DNA of 46,082 nucleotides from the NCBI GenBank assembly GCA_023150215.1, contig JAKLLJ010000001.1, positions 1 to 46,082 on the forward strand, written 5' to 3'. Origin of the DNA: Thauera sp. (GTDB taxonomy: Bacteria > Pseudomonadota > Gammaproteobacteria > Burkholderiales > Rhodocyclaceae). A program made the translations under genes and the position numbers. Under the pieces are notes generated by a model that was not told the DNA's origin, did no database searches, and saw only the letters and a program-made list of their open reading frames with translations. This document shows, one piece after another, positions 23,817 through 31,752 of this stretch. Positions within the stretch are counted from its first letter, which is position 1, and each line of letters starts with the position of its first letter.

Positions 23817-23954
23817 ACCAGGGAGTGGTAGGACCGGAAGGCCGGTCGGGGTAGGCAGCGGGTCGGCCTGCGTCGGGCAGGCGGGGTGATTCAGGCGGGT
23901 GGGGTATGCGGGTAAGTGCGCAGGTGAGCGAGCGGGTTGGGTCGCGACGTGGCG

Positions 23955-24449
23955 TCAGCCGCTCGCTTGCTGCAAACGGGGCTTGGCGCGTTCAGCCATG
24001 TTCATGCGGGCGTACTTGAGCACCAACGCGCCAGTGGGGTCGGCCTCGCTGCACAGCGCCACCGCGGCGGTGGTCAACTGGTCGAGCTGGAACTTGGGGT
24101 TGGGATGTTGATTGGCGGGCGAGCGTTGCACGTCTTGCAGCTGCTCGTATTGGGGGCGCCACATGGCTTCGCGGCGCCGTGCCGTGGCGGGGTCGCGCAG
24201 CACGAGCTGGGTGCCGAGATAGGTGAACAGCGCGCGATAGCCTTCCGGGGGCGTCAGCACGGCCGTGACGCACGCACTGATCAGGTCGGGAAAGCGAAAG
24301 GTCGGCGCCTGGTTCAAGGGACTCTTGAGCACGCCGTACAGCCACGTGTGTTCCTCGATCCACAGGCGTGTCTCGACAGTCTCCGGTGTGCCCGAAGACG
24401 ATTGACCGGCTTGCGCCTCGCTGGATTGGGTGTTCGTGACCGGTTGCAT
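23955..24449 (-). CDS. Unknown 164-residue cytoplasmic protein
   Basis: The protein starts MQPVTNTQSSEAQ at 24449, chosen for the GAGAGG site about 9 bp upstream; longer in-frame starts lack one. There is no signal peptide or membrane segment. The body is helical with LWIEEHTWLYGVLKSPLNQ, FRFPDLISACVTAVLTPPEG and a terminal Arg/Gln-rich tail. I recognise no family, although the pattern recalls small conserved ICE proteins of unknown role. It lies upstream of the transglycosylase gene after a 183-bp gap that contains the hairpin and GCGGGT motifs. Confidence 0.65.
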   Translation of the reverse strand: MQPVTNTQSSEAQAGQSSSGTPETVETRLWIEEHTWLYGVLKSPLNQAPTFRFPDLISACVTAVLTPPEGYRALFTYLGTQLVLRDPATARRREAMWRPQYEQLQDVQRSPANQHPNPKFQLDQLTTAAVALCSEADPTGALVLKYARMNMAERAKPRLQQASG

Positions 24450-24677
24450 GCTGGTGACCTCTCGATGTGGCATGGGGAGAAGCGTACCGATGCAGTTCCC
24501 TCGGGTCTCGGTCGAATTCGGGGGCTTTGACTGCGAATTCGTCACTGGACCTAATCTTGCGGCCCGGTGTGCTTGCGGCTGACGAGCGTCCAAGCATGAT
24601 TGTCATTGCCTGCCAGACTTGGCAAGCTTGTCTCTCATGATTCTGAAATAGCTCAAACAGGGGAATTGCTGTTGAAC

Positions 24678-25706
24678 ATGGAGCATTGCTTGCTCAGTCA
24701 AGCTCGAATTGAGGACGAGAACCTCCCCGTGGCCGTGCTTCAGGCGGACGCGTGGCCCCTATGGCGCCGATGGCTGCGCTGGCCTACGCCACTGTCCAGG
24801 TTTCGGGGGGAGCGATGGCGGAAGTTGGTTGAGGGCGTTCGTCGGCTGGAAGGGGAAATGGACCTGGTGTTCCCGCTGCGCCGCAGGGCAGGAATCTTCA
24901 AGGGATCCACCGTGATGTGGGACCACCTTGCGCAGACTTCACCCTCCATCGACAAATCAACGTACGGAGGGTGGTGCTTCAAGGGAGTGCAGGGCAACCA
25001 GTCGCGTGTGACCAATCCGTGTGGCGCACTTGCCGAGACGATCCGGGTTCCCGATTTCGATTTCGACATCACCGAAGTTGAAGGGATATGCAACAGCCAA
25101 TCGGAAGATCGGTCTTTCGATAGCGTTCAGGACTTCGGGCGCGACTATGCGGCGTATCTGAAAGTGTCGGCCGATGAAGCTGGCTTCGCGGTCATGACCC
25201 GGCATAGGGAGGTGCGTCTGATCCATTCGCCTGGCTCGGACACCCTCATGCTCCAGGCCTGGGATGGTCGGCTGTTCGTCTGTAACGGCGGGGGCAGCCA
25301 TCACTTGGCGGGTGCAGCCTACATCGCTCGCGAGATCGGCCGGGCCATGCCGTTGCGAGCGCAGCTCTCGCTGGATTGTCTGAATGCACCGGCATGGCGC
25401 TGGCTGTTGGAGCAGTTCTTCGTCTTGCAGGTGCCACGCAACCATCGTGTCCTGGCTGACGTGGCGATGCTGGCCGGTGCCGCCTACCTGATCGAACTAC
25501 CTGTTTGGGTCAGCCAATCGTCGCTGCTGCTGATTCCTAGCCAGGCTCGGGTGAGCAGAGACATCGTCGATATTCACCTGACGGCCGGGGTGAGGGAGGT
25601 CGCTGAAGACATCGCGGAGTTGCTCCGCTTGCAGGCGGAGACGGTGGTGGCCTTGGGACAGCGGTTTCCAGCTTTGCGCCCACAGCTCGACCGGATATTG
25701 CGCTGA
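24678..25706 (+). CDS. Isolated plus-strand gene of unknown function (possibly DUF6685-like)
   Basis: About 342 residues from the ATG at 24678; an AGGGGAA motif lies 14 bp upstream and would fit the TTG at 24672 better, and in-frame TTG codons reach back to 24600. It is the only plus-strand gene between 3.2 and 37 kb. There are no membrane segments. Notable parts are an N-terminal Trp/Arg-rich stretch, DFDFDITEVEGICNSQSEDRSF, a nucleotide-binding-like DGRLFVCNGGGSHHLAGAAYIAREIG, and a helical C-terminus. The GGGSHH..A..YIA segment recalls a family I know as DUF6685, but I am not sure. It separates the assembly operon from traI-traD and looks like an inserted cargo gene. Confidence 0.7.
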   Translation: MEHCLLSQARIEDENLPVAVLQADAWPLWRRWLRWPTPLSRFRGERWRKLVEGVRRLEGEMDLVFPLRRRAGIFKGSTVMWDHLAQTSPSIDKSTYGGWCFKGVQGNQSRVTNPCGALAETIRVPDFDFDITEVEGICNSQSEDRSFDSVQDFGRDYAAYLKVSADEAGFAVMTRHREVRLIHSPGSDTLMLQAWDGRLFVCNGGGSHHLAGAAYIAREIGRAMPLRAQLSLDCLNAPAWRWLLEQFFVLQVPRNHRVLADVAMLAGAAYLIELPVWVSQSSLLLIPSQARVSRDIVDIHLTAGVREVAEDIAELLRLQAETVVALGQRFPALRPQLDRILR

Positions 25707-25806
25707 TGTCGGGTTTCGATTTGAGTTCGTAGTCCGAGGGACGCATTCCGGGTGTCGGGGCAAGAGCAGCCGATGTTGCGCGCGGGATTGCTCGACTGCA
25801 CCGCAC

Positions 25807-26430
25807 TCAACCTTGCCGGTGGAAGTTCGCGATGACGCGGCTCAGAAAGAGCGTGCCGACGACCGGCACGAGCGCCAACAGGGGCGGCGCGATGGTGAGC
25901 GGTACGAGGAAGGCCACGACGCTGCCACAGGCGAGCAGCACGAACGCGCTGGCATGCAGCGCAAACCATTCCGGGTCATGCGGTTTGAATTCCTTGGAGC
26001 GCAGGATGCGGACGATCAGGCCGTCGATCACCAGTGCCAGGATCACGAACGCCTGTACGGGCAGCCATTCGACCAGCGCGGCCAGGCGAAAGGTGGCGAG
26101 CAACAGGAGGGCGTCGATCGAGCGGAAATAGGCGTTGCCGAAGAAGCGTTGGTTTACGCGCTCCATTTCCTGGGTGACGGCTTCGGCCATGCGGTCGGTG
26201 TGTGGCGCCTGCGTGGCGTTCGGCACTGGACTGGCGCCGCTCAGAGCCTGGTTCATCGCCAGGGTGCGTTCCAGGATGCCTTCGGCCCGGGCCTCGCCCC
26301 AGAACGCCGTATTGAGCCCGTGTTCGTTGCGGATCTGGGCCATGAACCGCTCGGGCGGATTCGCGGCCGGCAGGTACAGCACGAAGATGAGCAGCAGGGT
26401 CAGCGCCGCGATCGAGATGACGCGGATCAT
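25807..26430 (-). CDS. DUF4400-type membrane protein (position of SXT traJ)
   Basis: A 207-residue integral membrane protein. The first helix (VISIAALTLLLIFVLYLPA) is followed by a soluble periplasmic part, then helices near residues 110-135 (LLLATFRLAALVEWLPVQAFVILALVIDGLIVRIL in pieces) and two near the C-terminus (LHASAFVLLACGSVVAFLVPL and PLLALVPVVGTLFL). The pattern and its place right after traD match DUF4400 proteins of SXT/R391-type elements. The start overlaps the traD stop by ATGA. The role is unknown; partnership with TraD is likely. Confidence 0.75.
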   Translation of the reverse strand: MIRVISIAALTLLLIFVLYLPAANPPERFMAQIRNEHGLNTAFWGEARAEGILERTLAMNQALSGASPVPNATQAPHTDRMAEAVTQEMERVNQRFFGNAYFRSIDALLLLATFRLAALVEWLPVQAFVILALVIDGLIVRILRSKEFKPHDPEWFALHASAFVLLACGSVVAFLVPLTIAPPLLALVPVVGTLFLSRVIANFHRQG

Positions 26431-28334
26431 GCCGCCAGCCGCTGGAGCGGCTCCGGGAAGGGCGTTTCCGTGTCGAGGATCGGAAAGCGGCCCTTGATGA
26501 TGCGCCCGCCCGAGACCGAGGCGAAGTACTGCAGGTTGGGCAGCTTGCCGAGCACGTCGGCCGGGATCATTTCCTCGAAGGTTTCGCTGATCTGCGCTGA
26601 GTAGTTGGCCGAGAAGTCACCGAGGTGCGCGTCGGCGCCGTGACCCATACCGACGCGCAGGGAATGGATGGCCGTCTTGCCGAAGGTCTCGACGACGAAG
26701 TCCTGCGTCGGCCGGTCCTTCGAGCGCAGGGCGATGAGGTTGTTGAGGTTGCCGAGCGCCATGCGGGCAGCGTCTTCGCTGCCCAGACGCTTGGCCAGGT
26801 CGGCCAGCGTCTGCATGGCGCAGGTGGTGAAGATGCCACCCTCGGCCCCCTTGTTCAGGATCTCGATCAAGGGCTGGTTGATGACATTCGATACCTCGTC
26901 GACGAACAGCGAGATACGGCGGTAGCCGCCCAGGTTGTAGCGCATGCCGGCGCGTGCGGCGAGGTCGGCCAGCGCGAGGGCGCCGATGGCGGAGGCGACC
27001 GACGGATCAGGAAGAGAGTCCAGGCACATGTAGAGCACATGGCCGCCGCGCTCCAGCTTCTCGAAGTTCATGATCGGCCGCTTGTCGGCGGGGTCGAACG
27101 GATCCGGGCTCAGGCTGCGGCCCAGATCGCCCGAGGTCAGCATCGACAGGATCGGCAGGAGGTTCGCCGTGATCTTTTGGTAGTGCTCCCTGTTGTGCCT
27201 GAACACGCGCACCTGCGAGTCGATCACCTTGTTGCGCTGGCTCTGCGGCACGTGGTGCTCATAGAAGGCCACGAAGGCCATCAGGTCGGCGCTGGCCGCT
27301 TCGGACGGTCGCTTGATGTTGCCCTTGTGGGCCTCGTTGAGCAGACGCTTCATCTCCGGGTGCTCGCGCCAGCCGTCCCGGAACTCGGTCTCGTAGAAGC
27401 GGCGCAGCGACTGCTCCAGCACGGGCTCGATGCCCCCTTCGATGTAGCGGGTCAGCTTGGCCAGGCTCGGGCGCTCTTCGAGATCCACGAGGCCTTGGAC
27501 GACGACGTTGACCGCATCCCAGGAGAAGGCGCCAAAAGCACCCGCGGTGTCCGGTGGCAGGATGGACTGCACACGTGACGCCAGCTCGGTGGGTTTTTGC
27601 CAATTGAAGGCAAAGTCCAATCGCACACCCGCTTCCGGAAAAGCCGGATGGAACTCCATGAAGGTGTCCGCATCGCGGTAGCGCTCGCAGGCCCGGATGG
27701 CCGCGCGTTTCAGGCGTCGGCTGTTCTTCGGATCGATGACGATGACGACATCGCCGCGACGGATGGCCTGGGTGACCAGGTTCGACAGCGCGACGCCCTT
27801 GCCGGCCTGGGTGGTCCCGACCAACAGGGTGCCCCCCTCGAAGTTCTGCAAAGGCCGGTACAGCGCGCGCTCGCGCGGCTCGACGCCATGGATGTACGGC
27901 AGGCCGATCTCGGCGTCCGGCTGGGGCGTGACCTTGTACCCGAGGAGATTGAGCAGGGCTGGCGATGCTGTGTAGCGGCGGTAATCGATCTTGGCGAGTT
28001 CGTACAGGCGCTGCGAATGCTGGGGCAGCCAATCGAAACCGAAGCCGAGGAAGACCTGCCCGGGATCCCCGGTCAGCTTCTCCTGCTCGACCGGGCCGAT
28101 GACCTGCATCGCCCGTCCGGTGAGCGCCGCGCGCAACACCATGATGTGCGCCGCTTGTGCCGCTCGCCACACCGCCATGGCGAGGCAGGTGAGCGCCAGG
28201 GGCATGGCCACTTGCGTTGGCACGTGCGAAAGCGCCGATGCAATGACCGTTGCCACCAGTGCCACGAGCCAGGCTGAGCTTGCGTAGGCCTCATAGGCGC
28301 GGCGCCAGGGCATTTCATAGGCACGCGCCAGCAT
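26427..28334 (-). CDS. traD: TraD, conjugative coupling protein (VirD4 family ATPase)
   Basis: A 635-residue inner-membrane ATPase. Two N-terminal helices lie at about residues 20-60. Walker A GTTQAGKGVALSNL is near residue 175 and is followed by VVIVIDPKNSRRLK. The conserved FAFNWQKPTELASRVQSILP, Walker B ISLFVDEVSNVINQ near residue 476 and a C-terminal FPILDTETPFPEP all match the TraD group of SXT/R27-type elements. It brings the relaxase-DNA complex to the secretion channel. It starts 1 bp after the traI stop and overlaps the DUF4400 gene. Confidence 0.93.
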   Translation of the reverse strand: MLARAYEMPWRRAYEAYASSAWLVALVATVIASALSHVPTQVAMPLALTCLAMAVWRAAQAAHIMVLRAALTGRAMQVIGPVEQEKLTGDPGQVFLGFGFDWLPQHSQRLYELAKIDYRRYTASPALLNLLGYKVTPQPDAEIGLPYIHGVEPRERALYRPLQNFEGGTLLVGTTQAGKGVALSNLVTQAIRRGDVVIVIDPKNSRRLKRAAIRACERYRDADTFMEFHPAFPEAGVRLDFAFNWQKPTELASRVQSILPPDTAGAFGAFSWDAVNVVVQGLVDLEERPSLAKLTRYIEGGIEPVLEQSLRRFYETEFRDGWREHPEMKRLLNEAHKGNIKRPSEAASADLMAFVAFYEHHVPQSQRNKVIDSQVRVFRHNREHYQKITANLLPILSMLTSGDLGRSLSPDPFDPADKRPIMNFEKLERGGHVLYMCLDSLPDPSVASAIGALALADLAARAGMRYNLGGYRRISLFVDEVSNVINQPLIEILNKGAEGGIFTTCAMQTLADLAKRLGSEDAARMALGNLNNLIALRSKDRPTQDFVVETFGKTAIHSLRVGMGHGADAHLGDFSANYSAQISETFEEMIPADVLGKLPNLQYFASVSGGRIIKGRFPILDTETPFPEPLQRLAA

Positions 28335-28335
28335 G

Positions 28336-30072
28336 TCACTGCGCTCCGCTTGCCGCAGCTTGCGGCATGCCCTGCACGTGCCGAGCCGCGAGCAGGATGC
28401 CGACGACTTCCTGGCCCTGGAACGAGCGGGTCAGGGGTGAGGCCGTGACGAGCATTCCCGCCTCGTTCATCGCACGTATGGCTGCGGGGGGCGTCAGCTT
28501 GCGCGTGGCCAGCGACGCGAGCGGAATGAACAGACCGTCTTGCGCCGGCAATGCGGCCCACCATCCTTCCTCTGCGCCGCCGAGCGTGGCGACGATGTCC
28601 TGCAGCGCATCGCGGACGGTCAAGGGCAGGCGCAATGGGGCGAGCAGCTTGGGGGATTCGGGGGGCGCGGCCGGTGCGGGGGGATCCGAGGGCGTCGGGT
28701 CGCTGGTTGCTGGGGAGGTGCCCTGGTCGGACGGAGCCGAGAGCGGCACGGCGCTGAGCGGCAGTTGTTCTGGCGGCGGTTCGGCGGCTTGTGTCTCTGC
28801 CGTGTCGGAGGGGGCCGTGCGGATGCGGCGTCGGGCCGCCGTTGGGGAAACCTGCGGGGAGCTTGCGGTCGAGGCGGGCGATGCCGATGGCCCGGCGGGA
28901 GGCGGCGGCGTCAGCAGTGACAGCGACAAGGCCTCGGGCAGCTTGTCCAACTCGGCGTACAGGATGCCGGGTGCGCTGAGTTTGACGGCTTCGAGTGCCG
29001 TCTTGCCGGTCGGCGGATGAATGAGCCAGGTTGCCTTGCCGCCCTCTTGCGCCGAGAGCACCCCGGCGGTCAGCAGCACTTCGAGGATGGTTTCCGGGGC
29101 CTTCGGGATGCCAGGCAACTGGTCGGCCTCCAGGAGCTTGCGGACGTCGTCCGCGGCACTGGGCCAGATGATGAACATCCCGTCGTTGCCGTACCAGACC
29201 CGCGACTTGTCCGCGTTCGGTGTCCAGCTCGCATTGGCCACGACGAGGCGGCGCAGTGCATCGACGAGGTAGCGTTCGAGATGGGAACCGAGCTGAGGCT
29301 TGCCGTAGCGCTGTGCGCTGGCGAGCAGGAAACGGTCGATGACGAGGGCCAGTGCGCGCCGGACAAGCGTCTCCAGGACGTTGTGATCGCGGTAGATCGG
29401 GAGGCCGGCGATTGTGGCGAGCAGGTGCGGCACGATCTGCGTGTTGCCGTTGGCGAGGTCTTGCAGCACGTCGGCGGCGACGACGTGGGGGAGTGCGAAC
29501 AGACCCAGAGGGCGGCTTTCGAGTGCGTTGGGCCGCCATTTGAGGAAATAGCGTGTGACCTGATGGGCCTTGAGCCAGTCGGTCAGAGGGCCGAGGTAGG
29601 GCGACCATTCGTTGCCCGCCTCATCCGTGACAATGAGGTGGCTGAGCGGGCGATGCAGCTCGCAGCACAAGCCGGCGATGAAGGTGGCCTGACGCCAGCG
29701 CGGTTCCAGGTTGCGCCGCTCGGTGATGGTGGCGCGTCCTGAGAAGATGTGGGCATCGGTGCCTTGGAGCGCATAGAACGCGGTTTCCAGACCGATGCGT
29801 AGCAAGCCGCCGGGCTCGTGGAAGTAGTTGTCAGCGGTGCAGGGCAACAGATGAACGAAGGCTGCATAGCGCTGCAACAGCGGCCGTACCGACTGCTCGA
29901 AGCTGGCACGATCCATCCCGAAGCACAGCTTGATTCGGTCGATCAATTCCCGATGCGCGTCGAGCAGCGCATCGACCTCGAACACGGGAATGCCGGGATC
30001 GACGGAGGGGTAGCGGAATTCTGCGAGGCTCGCTCCGTATCCGGAGAGCGGGCTGGTCGAATCGGCGGACAT
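28336..30072 (-). CDS. traI: TraI_2 family (MOBH) relaxase homologue with altered catalytic motifs
   Basis: A 578-residue protein of the MOBH/TraI_2 family: an N-terminal domain (LLQRYAAFVHLLPC, EPGGLLRIGLETAFYALQG, NLEPRWRQATFIAGL, NEWSPYLGPLTDWL), then a Pro/Ser/Ala linker (about 385-460) and a C-terminal winged domain (DGLFIPLASLATRKLTPPAAIRAMNEAGMLV). In family members I recall, the first motif reads PASxxHHH then GGLxxH, and the HD site reads LLHDxGK. Here these positions are PCTADNYFH, GGLLRI and LCCELHRP, so the metal-binding His and HD residues are replaced. It is followed directly by traD, the normal relaxase position. Either catalysis differs, or the true relaxase lies outside the window. 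Confidence 0.8.
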   Translation of the reverse strand: MSADSTSPLSGYGASLAEFRYPSVDPGIPVFEVDALLDAHRELIDRIKLCFGMDRASFEQSVRPLLQRYAAFVHLLPCTADNYFHEPGGLLRIGLETAFYALQGTDAHIFSGRATITERRNLEPRWRQATFIAGLCCELHRPLSHLIVTDEAGNEWSPYLGPLTDWLKAHQVTRYFLKWRPNALESRPLGLFALPHVVAADVLQDLANGNTQIVPHLLATIAGLPIYRDHNVLETLVRRALALVIDRFLLASAQRYGKPQLGSHLERYLVDALRRLVVANASWTPNADKSRVWYGNDGMFIIWPSAADDVRKLLEADQLPGIPKAPETILEVLLTAGVLSAQEGGKATWLIHPPTGKTALEAVKLSAPGILYAELDKLPEALSLSLLTPPPPAGPSASPASTASSPQVSPTAARRRIRTAPSDTAETQAAEPPPEQLPLSAVPLSAPSDQGTSPATSDPTPSDPPAPAAPPESPKLLAPLRLPLTVRDALQDIVATLGGAEEGWWAALPAQDGLFIPLASLATRKLTPPAAIRAMNEAGMLVTASPLTRSFQGQEVVGILLAARHVQGMPQAAASGAQ

Positions 30073-30152
30073 CGGGTTGGGCTCGAACGCGACATGGGAT
30101 GGCCCATCGTGCGGCGCGCGGCCTCAACTGCCCACTGGGAAATGACGCCAGA

Positions 30153-30800
30153 TCAGGCCGAATTCGCGTTTGGCTGCTCGCCGCGGGGCTCGAACCAGAG
30201 CGAGCGGATCCACAGCATCTGAGCGACGCGTGGCGTGGGCCGCACGGGATAGCTCGCCTGGATGCGCGGATCCTTTGTGTAGCGCTTGAGCAGCTTGCAG
30301 AAGGGGCATTCGTGGTTGCTCATCGGAGCGAGGCTGAGGCTGGTCAGGTATTCGCTTTGGCATTCGGGGCAGGTGAACACCGAGAAGCTGCGGCCCGTGA
30401 CGAACCAGCGGCCCGTGGTGTGGGCGACGAGATCGAAGGCGCGATCGAAGGTGATGCGCGGCGCCGTCTTGCAAGCGGCGGCATAGTGGCGGTAGGCGCC
30501 GATGAGGGCGTTGGGGGGATCGATGCCGCGTGCGGCCAGGCGCCTGAAGAGCACCACGACGATGGAGGCTTCGGTGCGGCACAGAAGATTGGCGGTGTGG
30601 TACCACTCGCGAGAGTCCGGGTGGCGCCCGCGGCGGGGGCCGCTCAAGGGGTGGCGGAAGAGGTGCTGCAACTGGCTGGGCGAGAGGCCCGTCAGCAACT
30701 GCATGGTGCGGATCCGGGCGCCGAGTTCTGCGCATTCGGTTGCCAGAGCGAGCGCGCGAATGTGCCGCTGTGCGTGGAGCAGATTGCGCTCGTGGTTCAT
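30153..30800 (-). CDS. FlhC-like transcriptional activator (SetC-type)
   Basis: A 215-residue homologue of FlhC. It has the family LLTGLSPSQLQHLFR segment and a C-terminal zinc site with four Cys at residues 144, 147, 165 and 168 (FTCPECQSE and ECPFCKLL), the same spacing class as flagellar FlhC. In SXT/R391 and IncA/C elements FlhDC-like pairs (SetCD, AcaCD) are the master activators of transfer genes. Its ATG overlaps the stop of the FlhD-like gene, so the heteromer is made from one message, and traI follows 80 bp later. Confidence 0.88.
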   Translation of the reverse strand: MNHERNLLHAQRHIRALALATECAELGARIRTMQLLTGLSPSQLQHLFRHPLSGPRRGRHPDSREWYHTANLLCRTEASIVVVLFRRLAARGIDPPNALIGAYRHYAAACKTAPRITFDRAFDLVAHTTGRWFVTGRSFSVFTCPECQSEYLTSLSLAPMSNHECPFCKLLKRYTKDPRIQASYPVRPTPRVAQMLWIRSLWFEPRGEQPNANSA

Positions 30801-31162
30801 TCGGACAACGGCTCGCCACAGGGATGGAGCGAAGCAGGCGACATGGGCGACATGGCCTCACTCGGGCGCACCGGGCGGCTCGGTTGGGGCGGGTGTGCCA
30901 ATAGCATCGCGTTGGCCAGCTGCGGCGGCCAGGAGAGCACCTGAATCAGGTCGGTGCGTGGCGGGAACAGGCACTCGTCACCCAAATGGGCCACGAGCAC
31001 CAGGATCTCCTGGTAAGCCAGCGTGGCGAGGAACTCAGCCTGGTCTGCGTCGAGTCCGAATCGGCTGCAAGCGATCGCGTGATCGCGCTTCACGCATTCG
31101 GCGATCAAGAGGAGCATGTTCAAATTCGCGATCTGAACATGCGAGAGTTCGAGTCGACCCAT
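30797..31162 (-). CDS. FlhD-like transcriptional activator subunit (SetD-type)
   Basis: A 121-residue protein. The first 90 residues match FlhD: LSHVQIANLNMLLLIAECVKRDHAIACSRFGLDADQAEFLATL broken by the usual helix pattern. The C-terminal 30 residues are a Pro/Ser-rich tail not expected in flagellar FlhD. The ATG at 31162 has a GGAG site 6 bp upstream; a GTG at 31174 is in frame but lacks one. No flagellar genes surround it, so it belongs to the element. It is the first gene of the flhD-flhC-traI-traD run. Confidence 0.8.
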   Translation of the reverse strand: MGRLELSHVQIANLNMLLLIAECVKRDHAIACSRFGLDADQAEFLATLAYQEILVLVAHLGDECLFPPRTDLIQVLSWPPQLANAMLLAHPPQPSRPVRPSEAMSPMSPASLHPCGEPLSE

Positions 31163-31260
31163 CGCATTCTCCACGCAGTCTTTGAAAAGACACGCAGTCG
31201 AATGCCAATTTCATCGTCAGGTGGATGACCCGCCAAGCGAATGCGTCGTTGGAGTCCAGA

Positions 31261-31678
31261 CTATTCGGCGGGTATACAGACGGTCAACGGCCGCCCGTTG
31301 GCAGCGATCCGCAAAACACGTTGCAGCCGGGGCTTGCGTATAGACACCGGCTTCTCATCGCGAAATTGAAACCGAAACGAAAATGCTTGGTTTGAATTTC
31401 CGGAACTGGCAGTAAAGAAGCATGATCGAATTGCCGGCATTTTCAAATGAGGGGAATCAATTGAATGTCTGGTATGAGAGACACTCCGCCCAAGTTGAAA
31501 GGTCTCGGTGGCGGCGTGTGGAGTAGCTGCACGGGTTTTTGGTCAATACAAAGACCAGGTAGCAGCCTGTAGGATCCAGGGCGATCATGGCTGATCGGAT
31601 CGAGATCGAGGAAAGATTGCGCCATCGCCATGTCTACGCGTAGATGCGGGCCTCGTCGGGGTAGTGTCGTATTCCCAT
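31261..31678 (-). pseudogene. Chain of tiny open frames, possible decayed gene
   Basis: A good AGGAG site precedes an ATG at 31678, but the frame stops after 14 codons. A second frame (31631-31443, 62 residues) starts 2 bp later in another phase, and a third (31446-31261, 61 residues) overlaps that by ATGA. Three short frames in three phases behind one ribosome-binding site suggest a gene broken by frameshifts; a leader peptide followed by noise is the alternative. No family recognised. Confidence 0.3.
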
Positions 31679-31702
31679 GTTTTTTGCTCCTGGAATGCTT
31701 AG

Positions 31703-31739
31703 GCAGGGCGTGAGAGAGGTCATTCCTCCCACGCCCTGC
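31703..31739 (-). terminator. Hairpin just downstream of the DUF932 gene
   Basis: GCAGGGCGTG (31703-31712) pairs exactly with CACGCCCTGC (31730-31739), and GAGG/CCTC extends the stem inside. It begins 14 bp after the DUF932 stop. It lacks a downstream T-run on the minus strand, so termination is likely but not certain. Confidence 0.45.
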
Positions 31740-31752
31740 ACCGTCTATCGGA

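Larger units (their letters stand above)
31163..31752. other. 590-bp gap upstream of the activator genes; candidate control or transfer-origin region
   Basis: No confident gene is seen. The stretch is less GC-rich than its surroundings and holds a hairpin (CAACGG 31285-31290 with CCGTTG 31295-31300), a chain of three tiny minus-strand open frames (31634-31678, 31443-31631, 31261-31446), and a terminator-like hairpin at 31703-31739. It is the largest gap near traI, so both the activator promoter and oriT could lie here; neither can be pinpointed by eye. Confidence 0.35.

Noticed and set aside
24527..24557. Promoter TTGACT ... TAATCT upstream of the plus-strand unknown gene
   Set aside because: The spacer is 19 bp and the -10 matches only three of six bases.
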